33,177 nt of DNA, taken from NCBI GenBank assembly GCA_904394705.1, contig CAJFNJ010000005.1, forward strand, positions 1 to 33,177, given 5' to 3'. Below, piece after piece: positions 21,252 to 29,207 of this stretch. Under the pieces are notes generated by a model. That model was not told the DNA's origin. It made no database searches and saw only the letters and a program-made list of their open reading frames with translations. Made by a program: the position numbers and the translations under genes. Within the stretch, counting starts at the first letter, position 1, and every line of letters begins with the position of its first letter. Source of the DNA: Avimicrobium caecorum. Lineage in GTDB: Bacteria; Bacillota; Clostridia; Oscillospirales; Ruminococcaceae.

Positions 21252-22421
21252 ATGAAAAGAAGAATCCTGAGTGCGCTCATGGCTCTGGTCATGGTCGCAG
21301 GCCTGATGACAGGCTGTTCTGCTCCGGCTGCCGGCGATAACTCCAGCAGCGAGGGCACCAGCCAGGCAGAGCTCGCTCCCGTTTCCAAGGACGAGATCAA
21401 GGTAGGCTTTGTTTACATCTCCGACTCCAGCGATATGGGTTATACCTATAACCATGAGCTGGGCACCAAGGAGATGCAGGAAGCCCTGGGCCTGCGTGAC
21501 GATCAGATCATCAGCAAGTACAATGTTCCCGAGGGTGCTGAGTGCGATACCGCTCTGCGGGAGCTGGCTGAATCGGGCTGCAACATCATCTTCGCAACCA
21601 GCTTCGGCTATGAGGACTATGTCAAGGAAGTAGCAGCTGAGTATCCCAACATCCAGTTCTGCCATGCAACCGGTTATCAGGCAGCTTCGTCGGGTCTCTC
21701 CAACTTCCACAACTACTTCGCTTCCATCTATGAAGCCCGTTACCTGGCCGGTATCGCTGCCGGTCTGAAGACCGAGACCAACAAGCTCGGCTATGTGGCG
21801 GCTTACCCGTTCGCCGAGGTAATCAGCGGCTACACTGCTTTCTATCTGGGTGCCAAGAGCGTCAACCCGGATGTGACGATGGAGATCATGTACACCAACT
21901 CCTGGAACGATCCCACTGTGGAATCCCAGGTTGCCAAGGCTCTGATCGACCGGGGCTGCGATGTGATTTCCCAGCATTCTGACTCCACTGCTCCCGCCAC
22001 CACCGCTGAGGAAAATGGCGTATGGCAGGTAGGCTACAACAACGATATGATCGAGGCAGCTCCCGAGGCTTCCCTGATCTCTGCCCGGATCGACTGGGGC
22101 ATCTATGTAACCGAGGCTGTTCAGCATGTGATCGACGGTACTGAGATCCCCACTGACTGGTGCAAGGGTTATGCAGACGGCGCAGTTTACCTGTCGCCCC
22201 TGAACACCAACATTGCCGCAGAGGGTACTCAGGAGGCTATTGATGCCGCCATCGAGCAGCTCAAGGCTGGCGAACTGCATGTCTTTGCAGGCCCGCTGAC
22301 CGGCGTAAGCCCGGATGGTCAGACCATCGAGATCCCCGAGGGTGACTACTACCACGAGCAGGAAGAGCAGTCCGCTCCGTCCTGGCAGTACATTGTAGAA
22401 GGCTGCACCGCTGTCGAGTAA
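21252..22421 (+). CDS. BMP family substrate-binding lipoprotein (nucleoside ABC transporter)
   Basis: This is the external binding component, related to PnrA/BmpA/Med proteins that bind purine nucleosides. The 389-residue protein has a lipoprotein signal peptide with lipobox LMTGC (Cys22) and a Ser/Gly/Ala linker. The domain begins IKVGFVYISDSSDMGYTYNH, and later has NIIFATSFGYEDYVKEVA, ARYLAGIAAGL, KLGYVAAYPFAEVISGY and DVISQHSDSTAP, all BMP landmarks. GACAGGAGG precedes the ATG. It is the first gene of a four-gene operon with a double ATPase and two permeases. A terminator after it probably keeps the binding protein more abundant than the membrane parts. Confidence 0.93.
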   Translation: MKRRILSALMALVMVAGLMTGCSAPAAGDNSSSEGTSQAELAPVSKDEIKVGFVYISDSSDMGYTYNHELGTKEMQEALGLRDDQIISKYNVPEGAECDTALRELAESGCNIIFATSFGYEDYVKEVAAEYPNIQFCHATGYQAASSGLSNFHNYFASIYEARYLAGIAAGLKTETNKLGYVAAYPFAEVISGYTAFYLGAKSVNPDVTMEIMYTNSWNDPTVESQVAKALIDRGCDVISQHSDSTAPATTAEENGVWQVGYNNDMIEAAPEASLISARIDWGIYVTEAVQHVIDGTEIPTDWCKGYADGAVYLSPLNTNIAAEGTQEAIDAAIEQLKAGELHVFAGPLTGVSPDGQTIEIPEGDYYHEQEEQSAPSWQYIVEGCTAVE

Positions 22422-22439
22422 ATCCCATACACACAGAAC

Positions 22440-22475
22440 AAAGCCGTTCTTTGTAAGAAAGGACGGCTTTGTTTT
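22440..22475 (+). terminator. Partial terminator inside the BMP operon
   Basis: AAAGCCGTTCTTT pairs with AAAGGACGGCTTT around a 5-base loop and is followed by GTTTT. It lies between the binding-protein gene and the ATPase gene, which has no visible promoter of its own, so read-through is expected. Confidence 0.8.
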
Positions 22476-22503
22476 CAGTCAGGCAGAAAAAAGGAGGAGA
22501 GCC

Positions 22504-24060
22504 TTGGAGAAAACCACAGAATATGCTGTATCGATGCGGCATATCACCAAAACCTTCGGCAAAGTGGTGGCAAACCACGATGTCAGTCTGGATCTGCGGG
22601 AAGGCGAGATCCTGGCTCTGCTGGGGGAGAACGGCAGCGGCAAGACAACCCTGATGAATATGCTCTCGGGCATTTACTATCCCGACCATGGCGAGATCCT
22701 GATCCATGGCAAGCCCGCGTCCATCCGGTCGCCCCGTGAGGCCTTTGATCTGGGCATCGGCATGATCCATCAGCACTTCAAGCTGGTGGATGTGCTCACC
22801 GCGGCGGAGAATATTGTCCTGGGTCTGCCGGGCGGCGCTGTGCTCAACCGCAAGGAGCTGGAGCGCAAGGTGGCAGAACTGGCAGGGAAGTATGGCTTTG
22901 AGATCGATCCCGCCAAGAAGATCTACAATATGTCTGTTTCGGAAAAGCAGACAGTGGAGATCCTCAAGGTGCTGTACCGGGGTGCGGATATTCTCATTCT
23001 CGATGAGCCCACCGCGGTGCTCACTCCCCAGGAGACCGAAAAGCTCTTTGCGGCGCTGCGCAATATGAAAAAGGACGGTAAGTCCATTATCATCATCACC
23101 CATAAGCTCTATGAGGTGCTGTCCATCTCCGACCGTGTGGCGATCCTGCGCAAGGGCGAATACATCGGCGCTGTGGACACCGGCACCACCAACCAGGACG
23201 AACTCACCGAAATGATGGTGGGCCGTCCCATCGTGCTGGAGATCGAGCGTCCGGAGGTGGAGCGGGGCGAAAAGCGGCTCCAGGTGGTGGATCTCACCTG
23301 CCAGAACGGCGAGGGAGTCACCGCCCTGGACAATGTGTCCTTTGACGCCTACGGCGGCGAGATCCTGGGCATTGCCGGTATTGCCGGCAGCGGTCAGAAG
23401 GAGCTGTGCGAGGTCATCGCCGGACTCTATCCCGCCATTGGCGGCGCCGTGCTCTATTCCGGCGAAAAGAACGGCGTGCCGGTGCGGGAAAACCTGTTGG
23501 GCATGAGCCCCGATGTCATCGTGCAGAAGGGCGTATCCATGGCCTTTGTACCCGAGGACCGTCTGGGTATGGGTCTGGTTGCCAGCATGGATATGACCGA
23601 CAATGTGATGCTGCGCAGCTATAAGAGCGGCAAGGGCATCTTTGTGGACCGCAAATCGCCCCGGGAACTGGCGGAGCGGATGATCGACGAACTGGAAATC
23701 GCCACACCGGGCGTGGATACCCCGGTGGGACGGCTTTCGGGCGGCAATGTGCAGAAGGTGCTGCTGGGCCGTGAGATCGCCTGCAATCCGTCGGTGCTGA
23801 TCGTAGCCTATCCGGTGCGGGGACTGGATATCAACTCCTCCTACCGCATCTATGATTTTCTCAATGAACAGAAGAAAAAGGGCGTAGCCGTCATCTTTAT
23901 CGGTGAGGATCTGGATGTGCTGATGCAGCTCAGCGACCGGATTCTGGTCATGTGCGGCGGCAAGGTCAGCGGCATTGTGGACCCCCGCAAGGTCACCAAG
24001 GACGAGATCGGACTGCTGATGATCCATGTGGAGCATCTGGATGAGGAGGTGCAGGCATGA
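22504..24060 (+). CDS. Double-domain ABC ATPase of a nucleoside transporter
   Basis: This is the 518-residue ATPase of the sugar/nucleoside type with two fused nucleotide-binding domains (NupO/RbsA-like). I use the TTG at 22504 because AGGAGG at 22492-22497 is 6 bases away; the next ATG falls inside the conserved region. Domain 1 has Walker A GENGSGKTT (41-49), SVSEKQTVEILKVL in place of the canonical signature, and Walker B ILILDEPTAVL. Domain 2 has the usual degenerate Walker A GIAGSGQKE, signature LSGGNVQKVLLGRE, and LIVAYPVRGLD. Domain 2 is thus of the non-canonical kind normal for this family. The stop overlaps the next ATG (ATGA at 24057-24060). Confidence 0.94.
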   Translation: MEKTTEYAVSMRHITKTFGKVVANHDVSLDLREGEILALLGENGSGKTTLMNMLSGIYYPDHGEILIHGKPASIRSPREAFDLGIGMIHQHFKLVDVLTAAENIVLGLPGGAVLNRKELERKVAELAGKYGFEIDPAKKIYNMSVSEKQTVEILKVLYRGADILILDEPTAVLTPQETEKLFAALRNMKKDGKSIIIITHKLYEVLSISDRVAILRKGEYIGAVDTGTTNQDELTEMMVGRPIVLEIERPEVERGEKRLQVVDLTCQNGEGVTALDNVSFDAYGGEILGIAGIAGSGQKELCEVIAGLYPAIGGAVLYSGEKNGVPVRENLLGMSPDVIVQKGVSMAFVPEDRLGMGLVASMDMTDNVMLRSYKSGKGIFVDRKSPRELAERMIDELEIATPGVDTPVGRLSGGNVQKVLLGREIACNPSVLIVAYPVRGLDINSSYRIYDFLNEQKKKGVAVIFIGEDLDVLMQLSDRILVMCGGKVSGIVDPRKVTKDEIGLLMIHVEHLDEEVQA

Positions 24061-25145
24061 CAACTCAACCCAAAGAACCGCTGCTGCGCATGGCGAAGCG
24101 GGATTCCATTTCACCCCGGGCAGCCTGGGGCATCCGGGCGGCAGCCTTCCTGCTGGCACTGATCACCGGCGGACTGCTCCTGCTCCTGCTGGGGCATAAC
24201 CCGATCACCGTGTACAGCGCAATGATCTCCGGTGCCTGGGGTTCCCCCACAGTGGCACGGGAGACAGTGAAGATCGCAGTTCCGCTGCTCATCACCTCCA
24301 TTGGCATTTCGCTGGCGTTCCGCATGAAGTTCTGGAACATCGGCGCCGAGGGACAGATCCTGGTGGGCGCCATTGCCGCCGGATGGTTCGGCCTGTTCAC
24401 CGCCACCATCTTCCCGAAGATCCCGCTGGTGCTGCTGATGATGGCCTCCTCCATGATCCTGGGCGGCCTGTACGGCCTGCTTCCGGCTATCTGCAAGGCA
24501 AAGTGGGGCACCAATGAGACCCTGTTCACCCTGATGCTCAACTATATCGCCCTGGCCTTTGTCAAGTACCTGATGAACGGCCCCTGGAAGGCCCCGGGCA
24601 GCAGCTATCCCAAGATTGCCATGCTGGCTCCGGGCGCCCGTCTCACCAAGGTATTGGGCGTACACTGGGGCTGGATTCTGGCCCTGGTGCTGGTGGTGGT
24701 TTCCTATGTCTATATCACCCGCACCAAGCAGGGCTATGAGATCGCTGTGGTGGGCGAGAGCGCCAATACCGCACGGTATGCCGGTATCCGGGTGGGCCGT
24801 GTCATGTGCCGCACCATGTTCCTGTCCGGTGCGCTCTGCGGCCTGGTGGGCATGCTCCAGTTCGCCGGAGCGGACTACACCCTCACCGAGGGCACAGCCG
24901 GCGGCGTGGGCTTCACTGCCATCACTGTGGCCTGGCTGTCCAAGATGAATCCCTTTGGCATGCTGGTGGTTTCTGTCTTTATCGCCATGCTGGAACGGGG
25001 TTCCAACACCATCCAGACCAACTTCAAGATCCCGGCCTCGGCATCCGATCTGATCATCGGCATTATCCTGTTCTTCATGCTGGGCTGTGAGTTCTTCATC
25101 ACCTATAAACTGATCCCCCGGAGAAAGGAGGAACACCATGCTTGA
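24057..25145 (+). CDS. ABC transporter permease, nucleoside type (first)
   Basis: This 362-residue permease belongs to the branched-chain/ribose-type family (BPD_transp_2). A basic cytoplasmic N-terminus precedes a hydrophobic segment (AAAFLLALITGGLLLLLLG), and about eight to ten membrane segments follow. IGISLAFRMKFWNIGAEGQI is the family landmark near residue 80-100, and GYEIAVVGESANTARYAGI is the conserved cytoplasmic loop that contacts the ATPase. It overlaps the ATPase gene by 4 bases and the next permease by 8 bases, so translation is tightly coupled. It should pair with the second permease. Confidence 0.93.
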   Translation: MTTQPKEPLLRMAKRDSISPRAAWGIRAAAFLLALITGGLLLLLLGHNPITVYSAMISGAWGSPTVARETVKIAVPLLITSIGISLAFRMKFWNIGAEGQILVGAIAAGWFGLFTATIFPKIPLVLLMMASSMILGGLYGLLPAICKAKWGTNETLFTLMLNYIALAFVKYLMNGPWKAPGSSYPKIAMLAPGARLTKVLGVHWGWILALVLVVVSYVYITRTKQGYEIAVVGESANTARYAGIRVGRVMCRTMFLSGALCGLVGMLQFAGADYTLTEGTAGGVGFTAITVAWLSKMNPFGMLVVSVFIAMLERGSNTIQTNFKIPASASDLIIGIILFFMLGCEFFITYKLIPRRKEEHHA

Positions 25146-26130
25146 GATTCTGGGAAGTCTGTTCCCTGCGGCTGTACTGGCTGGTACTCCGCTTCTGCTG
25201 GGCGCTCTGGGTGAGATCCTCACCGAACGGGCCGGCAACCTCAACCTCGGCGTTGAGGGCATGATGTTCATGGGCGCCATCTCCGGACTGGCTGGCTCCT
25301 ATTTCTATGAACAGGCAGTGCTCTCCTCCGGCGGGACTCCCAGCGGCGTGATCTCTGCGGTGATCGCCCTGATCACATCCATGCTGGCTGGTATGCTGGG
25401 GGCGCTGATTTACAGCTTCCTCACCATTTCCCTCCGGGCCAACCAGAATGTAACCGGTCTGACCCTGACCATCTTCGGTACCGGTTTCGGCAACTTCTTC
25501 GGCGAGTACATCGGTCAGAAGGCCGGCGGCTATGTGGCTGTGTCCTCGGTGACCAAGGCTGCCTTCTCCGGCCTCAGAATCCCGGTGCTTTCGGATCTTC
25601 CGGTGCTCGGCTCGCTGCTGTTCAGCTATAACTGGCTGGTCTATCTGGCAGTTCTGCTGGCTGTGCTCATGTCCTGGTTCTTTGCCCGGTCCCGGGTGGG
25701 ACTCAACCTCCGGGCAGTGGGTGAGGACCCGGCTACCGCGGATGCGGTAGGCATCAATGTCACCCTCTATAAGTACGCAGCCACCGTCATCGGCGGCGGT
25801 ATCTGCGGCATCGGCGGCATGTATATGAGCATGGTCACCACTTCCGGCGTGTGGGTGCATGGCTGTGTCAGCGGCTATGGCTGGCTGGCAGTGGCGCTGG
25901 TTATCTTTGCCACCTGGCGCCCGTTCCGGGGTATGATCGTGGCGCTGATCTTCGGCGGACTCACCATCATGCGCATGTATGTGAGCATTCCCGGTCTGCC
26001 GGCGCAGATCTATGATATGCTGCCCTATGCGGCGACCATCCTGGTGCTGGTTGTGACCAGCATGCGTTCCAGCCGGGAGCATGCCCAGCCCAAGAGCTGC
26101 GGCCTCAACTACTTCCGTGAGGAACGGTAA
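25138..26130 (+). CDS. ABC transporter permease, nucleoside type (second)
   Basis: This is the second, 330-residue permease of the BMP-type importer. The N-terminus LLLGALGEILTERAGNLNLG followed by VEGMMFMG is the hallmark of this subunit. GLNLRAVGEDPATADAVGIN is the cytoplasmic loop, and several glycine-rich membrane segments follow. AAAGGAGG sits 7-8 bases before the ATG, inside the end of the first permease gene. It is the last gene of the operon, followed by a terminator at 26147-26182. Confidence 0.93.
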   Translation: MLEILGSLFPAAVLAGTPLLLGALGEILTERAGNLNLGVEGMMFMGAISGLAGSYFYEQAVLSSGGTPSGVISAVIALITSMLAGMLGALIYSFLTISLRANQNVTGLTLTIFGTGFGNFFGEYIGQKAGGYVAVSSVTKAAFSGLRIPVLSDLPVLGSLLFSYNWLVYLAVLLAVLMSWFFARSRVGLNLRAVGEDPATADAVGINVTLYKYAATVIGGGICGIGGMYMSMVTTSGVWVHGCVSGYGWLAVALVIFATWRPFRGMIVALIFGGLTIMRMYVSIPGLPAQIYDMLPYAATILVLVVTSMRSSREHAQPKSCGLNYFREER

Positions 26131-26146
26131 CAGCGCAATTTCATGG

Positions 26147-26182
26147 AAATCCCCTTCGGCCTTATGCCGGAGGGGATTTTTT
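26147..26182 (+). terminator. Terminator of the BMP operon
   Basis: AAATCCCCTTCGGC pairs with GCCGGAGGGGATTT (one G-U pair) around CTTAT, and T residues follow. Confidence 0.93.
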
Positions 26183-26260
26183 GCGTCCGGATGGAAATGA
26201 GCTGGAAATATACGGCAAAAATCGCAATGATTTTTAACAAACTTCGGCTGTTATTTTCTA

Positions 26261-26299
26261 TATACCAATTCTTTGCATTTATGGGAAATGGTTGGTATA
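26261..26299 (+). promoter_or_regulatory. Inverted repeat flanking the DMT transporter promoter
   Basis: TATACCAA (26261-26268) and TTGGTATA (26292-26299) are perfect inverted half-sites 31 bases apart, about three helical turns. The right half overlaps the -10 box, the left half lies just upstream of the -35. This is a good layout for a dimeric repressor or a pair of repressors. Confidence 0.5.
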
Positions 26300-26301
26300 A
26301 T
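26273..26301 (+). promoter_or_regulatory. Promoter of the DMT transporter unit
   Basis: TTGCAT (26273-26278) and consensus TATAAT (26296-26301) are 17 bases apart. The predicted leader is long, about 185 bases to the DMT start. Confidence 0.85.
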
Positions 26302-26343
26302 TACAGAGAAGACCGGGGTGCTTCCAGACAGGGAGGAGATGGT

Positions 26344-26448
26344 TTGGATCACAAGGCAAGCCTGAATTCCGCGCGGAAAGGAAGGGAGCAGCCCGTTCCA
26401 GGAAAAGTGAATGATCTGTGGAATAGCGTACAGAAAAGTATATTCTGA
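26344..26448 (+). CDS. Possible 34-residue leader ORF
   Basis: A TTG at 26344 is preceded by GGGAGG ending 8 bases upstream. It opens a frame of 34 codons (start MDHKASLNSARKGREQ, end NSVQKSIF) ending 44 bases before the DMT transporter gene. The predicted peptide is basic and soluble. An ATG at 26339 would give only 8 codons and sits too close to the ribosome site. No family is recognised, so this could be chance. Confidence 0.3.
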   Translation: MDHKASLNSARKGREQPVPGKVNDLWNSVQKSIF

Positions 26449-26492
26449 GAAGCTGTTCCATCCCGGTACAAGAGAAAGGAAGAAAACTGCCT

Positions 26493-27362
26493 ATGTCCTC
26501 ACGAAACAAGGGAATTCTGTGTATTCTGTCCTCTGCATTTTTCTTTGCGCTGATGAGCGTGTTTGTCCGGCTCAGCGGCTATGTTCCTTCCATGCAGAAG
26601 GTGTTTTTCCGGAATCTGGTAGCTGTTGTGATTGCGGTGGTCATGCTGGCTAAGGACCATCAGCCGGTTTCCCTTTCCGGCCCCGCCAAGGTGAGCCTCT
26701 TTTTCCGTGCCCTGCTCGGCACCATCGGTGTAATCTGCAACTTCTATGCGGTGGATCATCTGGTACTGGCAGATGCCACCATGCTCAATAAAGTCGGCCC
26801 GTTCTTTGCGATCCTGTTCAGCTATTTCCTGCTCAAGGAGACCATTGCTCCCTATCAGATTGCGGCGCTGGTGGCTACCTTCTGCGGCTGTCTGCTGATT
26901 ATCAAGCCCACCGGCGCAGGCGGGGAACTGTTCCCCATGCTGGTGGCTCTGCTGGGCGGCATCAGTGCCGGCGGCGCTTCCACCATGCTGCGGTTACTGG
27001 GCAAGTACGGCGTGAAAAAGTCGCTGATCGTCTTTGTATTCTCGCTCTTCTCGCTGCTGACGGCGGCACCGTTCCTGATCTTTGATTATCACCCCATGAC
27101 CATGCAGCAGATCGCCATGCTGCTGCTGGCAGGTGTTTCGGCGGCACTGGGACAGTTCAGCGTCACCAATGCCTATGCCTTTGCGCCGGCCCGGGAGATC
27201 TCGGTCTTTGACTACTCCCAGGTGGTGTTCTCGGCGATCCTCGGATTCTTCCTGTTCCAGCAGATCCCGGATCTGTACAGTCTGCTGGGGTATCTGATCG
27301 TCTGCGGCTCGGCGGTGGGCATGTTCCTGCGCTCCAACCGTAAGGACGCACAGACTGTCTGA
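26493..27362 (+). CDS. DMT superfamily transporter (EamA family)
   Basis: This 289-residue inner-membrane protein has ten hydrophobic segments arranged as two EamA repeats. The first starts ILCILSSAFFFALMSVFVRL and the second around FPMLVALLGGISAGGASTML. Conserved EamA features include FFRNLVAVV near residue 38, ADATMLNKVGPFFAILFSYF-LLKE closing repeat 1, and SVTNAYAFAPAREISVFDYS in repeat 2. EamA proteins export amino acids, purines or other metabolites; the substrate is not deducible here. AAGGAAG is the likely ribosome site. The gene is alone in its unit apart from a possible leader ORF, and its promoter carries an inverted repeat suggesting repression. Confidence 0.9.
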   Translation: MSSRNKGILCILSSAFFFALMSVFVRLSGYVPSMQKVFFRNLVAVVIAVVMLAKDHQPVSLSGPAKVSLFFRALLGTIGVICNFYAVDHLVLADATMLNKVGPFFAILFSYFLLKETIAPYQIAALVATFCGCLLIIKPTGAGGELFPMLVALLGGISAGGASTMLRLLGKYGVKKSLIVFVFSLFSLLTAAPFLIFDYHPMTMQQIAMLLLAGVSAALGQFSVTNAYAFAPAREISVFDYSQVVFSAILGFFLFQQIPDLYSLLGYLIVCGSAVGMFLRSNRKDAQTV

Positions 27363-27378
27363 TCGCACAGCCTGATAA

Positions 27379-27416
27379 AAATCCCTCTGAAGCTATTGGC
27401 TCCAGGGGGATTTTTT
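27379..27416 (+). terminator. Terminator of the DMT transporter gene
   Basis: AAATCCCTCTG-AAGC pairs with GGCT-CCAGGGGGATTT with small mismatches, followed by six T residues. Confidence 0.87.
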
Positions 27417-27496
27417 GCATGGAAATTTATCTTGTATGACCCGGAAAGACAGGTGCGGAATACAGTCTGGCCTCCTGAATGAGAATTGGTTTTGAC

Positions 27497-27526
27497 GGAA
27501 TATTTTGCAAAGGGCAGTAAATACTA
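27497..27526 (+). promoter_or_regulatory. Sigma-G-like promoter of spoVT
   Basis: GGAATA (27497-27502) and AATACTA (27520-27526) are 17 bases apart. They match the forespore sigma-G pattern (TGAATA, then CATACTA) at most positions. No good vegetative -10 is positioned behind the nearby TTGACG. In Bacillus spoVT is a sigma-G gene, so the match is biologically sensible. Confidence 0.55.
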
Positions 27527-27588
27527 ACAGCGTAACCAGTCAAGACTGAAATAACAGTGAAAATAGAATCACATCAGGAGGAAACAGT

Positions 27589-28131
27589 ATGAAAGCGACA
27601 GGAATCGTACGGAGGATCGATGATCTGGGCAGAGTGGTGATCCCCAAGGAGATCCGCAGAACCATGCGCATCCGGGAGGGAGATCCGCTGGAGATCTTCA
27701 CCAACAACGACGGAGAGGTCATCTTCAAGAAGTATTCTCCCCTGGGAGAGCTGGGGGAATTCGCCGGGGTCTATGCGGAGGTGCTGGGCAAGGTGCTCAC
27801 TACCCCGGTGCTGATCTGTGACCGGGATCATGTGATCGCCGCTGCCGGGCTTCCCAAGAAGGAAGTGCTGGAACGGCGGGCAGCTCCGGCTCTGGAGGAG
27901 ATCATGGAGTCCCGTCAGTCCTATATCCTCGAAAATCCCCAGTCCTCGCTGGTATATGCCGTGGAGGGCTATGACCGTCCGGCAGCGGCTGTCTATCCCA
28001 TTCTGGCAGCCGGAGATGTCTGCGGCGCTGTGATCCTCTCCGCCGGGGAGGACCGCCGTCAGCCCTCTGAAGCTGACCGGAAACTCATCGCTGCCGCAGC
28101 CATGTTCCTGGGGCGTCAGATGGAGGAATAA
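27589..28131 (+). CDS. spoVT: Stage V sporulation protein T
   Basis: SpoVT is a DNA-binding regulator of forespore (sigma-G) genes in endospore formers. The 180-residue protein begins with the AbrB-type swapped-hairpin domain (MKATGIVRRIDDLGRVVIPK, then EIRRTMRIREGDPLEIF, residues 1-52), almost identical to the Bacillus protein as I remember it. A C-terminal GAF-like domain follows (about 56-180: VLICDRDHVIAAAG, YPILAAGDVCGAVILS) and ends in FLGRQMEE. AGGAGG lies at 27574-27579, 9 bases before the ATG. It is monocistronic with a forespore-type promoter and a terminator. It is the clearest sign that the organism is, or descends from, a spore former. Confidence 0.97.
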   Translation: MKATGIVRRIDDLGRVVIPKEIRRTMRIREGDPLEIFTNNDGEVIFKKYSPLGELGEFAGVYAEVLGKVLTTPVLICDRDHVIAAAGLPKKEVLERRAAPALEEIMESRQSYILENPQSSLVYAVEGYDRPAAAVYPILAAGDVCGAVILSAGEDRRQPSEADRKLIAAAAMFLGRQMEE

Positions 28132-28161
28132 AAAAGGGCAGGCAATCTTGCCTGCCTTTTT
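28132..28161. terminator. Bidirectional terminator between spoVT and the SGNH hydrolase gene
   Basis: AAAAGGGCAGGCAA and TTGCCTGCCTTTTT form a hairpin with A- and T-tracts on either side, directly after the spoVT stop and 18 bases from the end of the convergent gene. Confidence 0.92.
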
Positions 28162-28179
28162 CATATTCTGATAGAGGGA

Positions 28180-28821
28180 TCAGTCCAGCAGCTGATGCAC
28201 CAGCTCCGCAGTCTTTTCCGCAAAGATGCGGTGTGCTTCCGGAGTGAAGTGACAGAAGTCCACACCCAGCTGTTCCGGGGTGATCCAGTCCTCTGCCGCC
28301 GCGAAGGCACAGCCATACTGCTCTGCCACAGCCTTGTAAACCGCAGCCAGTCCGGCCTGCTTCTGCAGCGATTCGGCGTTGAATTCCGGGTCGCCGCCGG
28401 TCTGGGGCATGGGAACCGGGCTGATGATGAGGATCTTCGGACAGGCGCCAGCCCGTCCGGCATTGTAGCGGAAGAAGGTTTCAATCCGCTGGATCAGTTC
28501 CTGCATGCCGAAGCCGATCTCCTCAGCGGAAACCCCATAGCGGGTCTTGGAGTCATTGGTGCCCAGCATGATGATAATCAGGTCCAGCGGGGCATGGGTC
28601 TTTACACAGGGTCCGATATAGCCCAGAGCACTGCGCCAGGGCTGCAGGTCGTCCTCAAATGCTGTGGTACGGCCGTCCATACCCTCCTCCACAACATGAT
28701 AGCCATCGCCCAGCAGTTTGCCCAGCAGACCGCTCCAGCGCTGATCGATGGGATAACGGGTTCCCAGTCCGGGCATATAGCCATGGGTATTGGAATCGCC
28801 AAAGCACAGGATCTCTTTCAT
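28180..28821 (-). CDS. SGNH/GDSL-family hydrolase (arylesterase-like)
   Basis: This is a 213-residue cytoplasmic esterase or acyl hydrolase of the SGNH fold. Block I reads ILCFGDSNTHG with the nucleophile Ser10. Block II has the Gly in EGMDGRTT. Block III is MLGTND with Asn89. Block V is VDFCHFTPEAH with Asp188 and His191. All four catalytic or oxyanion residues are therefore present. The sequence RYPIDQRWSGLLGKLLG after block I is typical of the arylesterase-like group. There is no signal peptide. AGGAGAG precedes the ATG. It is monocistronic, divergent from the symporter gene. The natural ester substrate is unknown. Confidence 0.9.
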   Translation of the reverse strand: MKEILCFGDSNTHGYMPGLGTRYPIDQRWSGLLGKLLGDGYHVVEEGMDGRTTAFEDDLQPWRSALGYIGPCVKTHAPLDLIIIMLGTNDSKTRYGVSAEEIGFGMQELIQRIETFFRYNAGRAGACPKILIISPVPMPQTGGDPEFNAESLQKQAGLAAVYKAVAEQYGCAFAAAEDWITPEQLGVDFCHFTPEAHRIFAEKTAELVHQLLD

Positions 28822-29069
28822 AGCAATCTCTCCTTGCCGCTGCCGGGTCCATTCAGGGCAGAGCCTCCGAATGGCGTGACAGCCGTTCTGTTTTCATTAA
28901 GAATAGACCTCTGTGCCGGGAAAATCAAGCACTTTTTCTGCTGATCCGGAAAAATCCTCCGGATAAAAACACTTTTCTGAAAGCTGTTCCCCTGGAATAA
29001 ACAGGAGATTTGTTCCTCGCAGAAAATCAAGCGTTTTTACAGAAAAAACAAAAATCTTGTGATAATTCA
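28822..29069. other. Divergent intergenic region with repeats
   Basis: No gene seen. It holds the SGNH promoter, an inverted repeat ATCCGGA/TCCGGAT at 28944-28964 and two copies of AAAATCAAGC (28921-28930 and 29023-29032). The symporter promoter begins at 29070. Confidence 0.5.
28900..28928 (-). promoter_or_regulatory. Promoter of the SGNH hydrolase gene
   Basis: On the minus strand TTGATT (28923-28928) and TATTCT (28900-28905) are 17 bases apart, giving a leader of about 70 bases. Confidence 0.6.
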
Positions 29070-29098
29070 TTGACTTTATCAAAATAAAGTGGTAGAGT
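29070..29098 (+). promoter_or_regulatory. Promoter of the SDF symporter gene with internal operator
   Basis: TTGACT (29070-29075) and TAGAGT (29093-29098) are 17 bases apart. A perfect inverted repeat ACTTTAT-CAAA-ATAAAGT (29073-29090) fills the spacer, so a bound regulator would block RNA polymerase. Confidence 0.75.
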
Positions 29099-29112
29099 AG
29101 GGGTATTCAAAG

Positions 29113-29140
29113 GCGGTTTTCCAGAAATATGGAATGCCGC
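29113..29140 (+). other. Hairpin at the 5' end of the symporter mRNA
   Basis: GCGG/CCGC and TTCCA/TGGAA form an interrupted stem around GAAATA, about 8 bases after the predicted transcript start. There is no T-tract, so a role in mRNA stability is more likely than termination. Confidence 0.4.
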
Positions 29141-29207
29141 TTCTGATTTTACCGGCTGGAATGGTCTTGCGGAGCGTTCCGGTCCAATTGAGGAAGAAGG
29201 GTTATAT

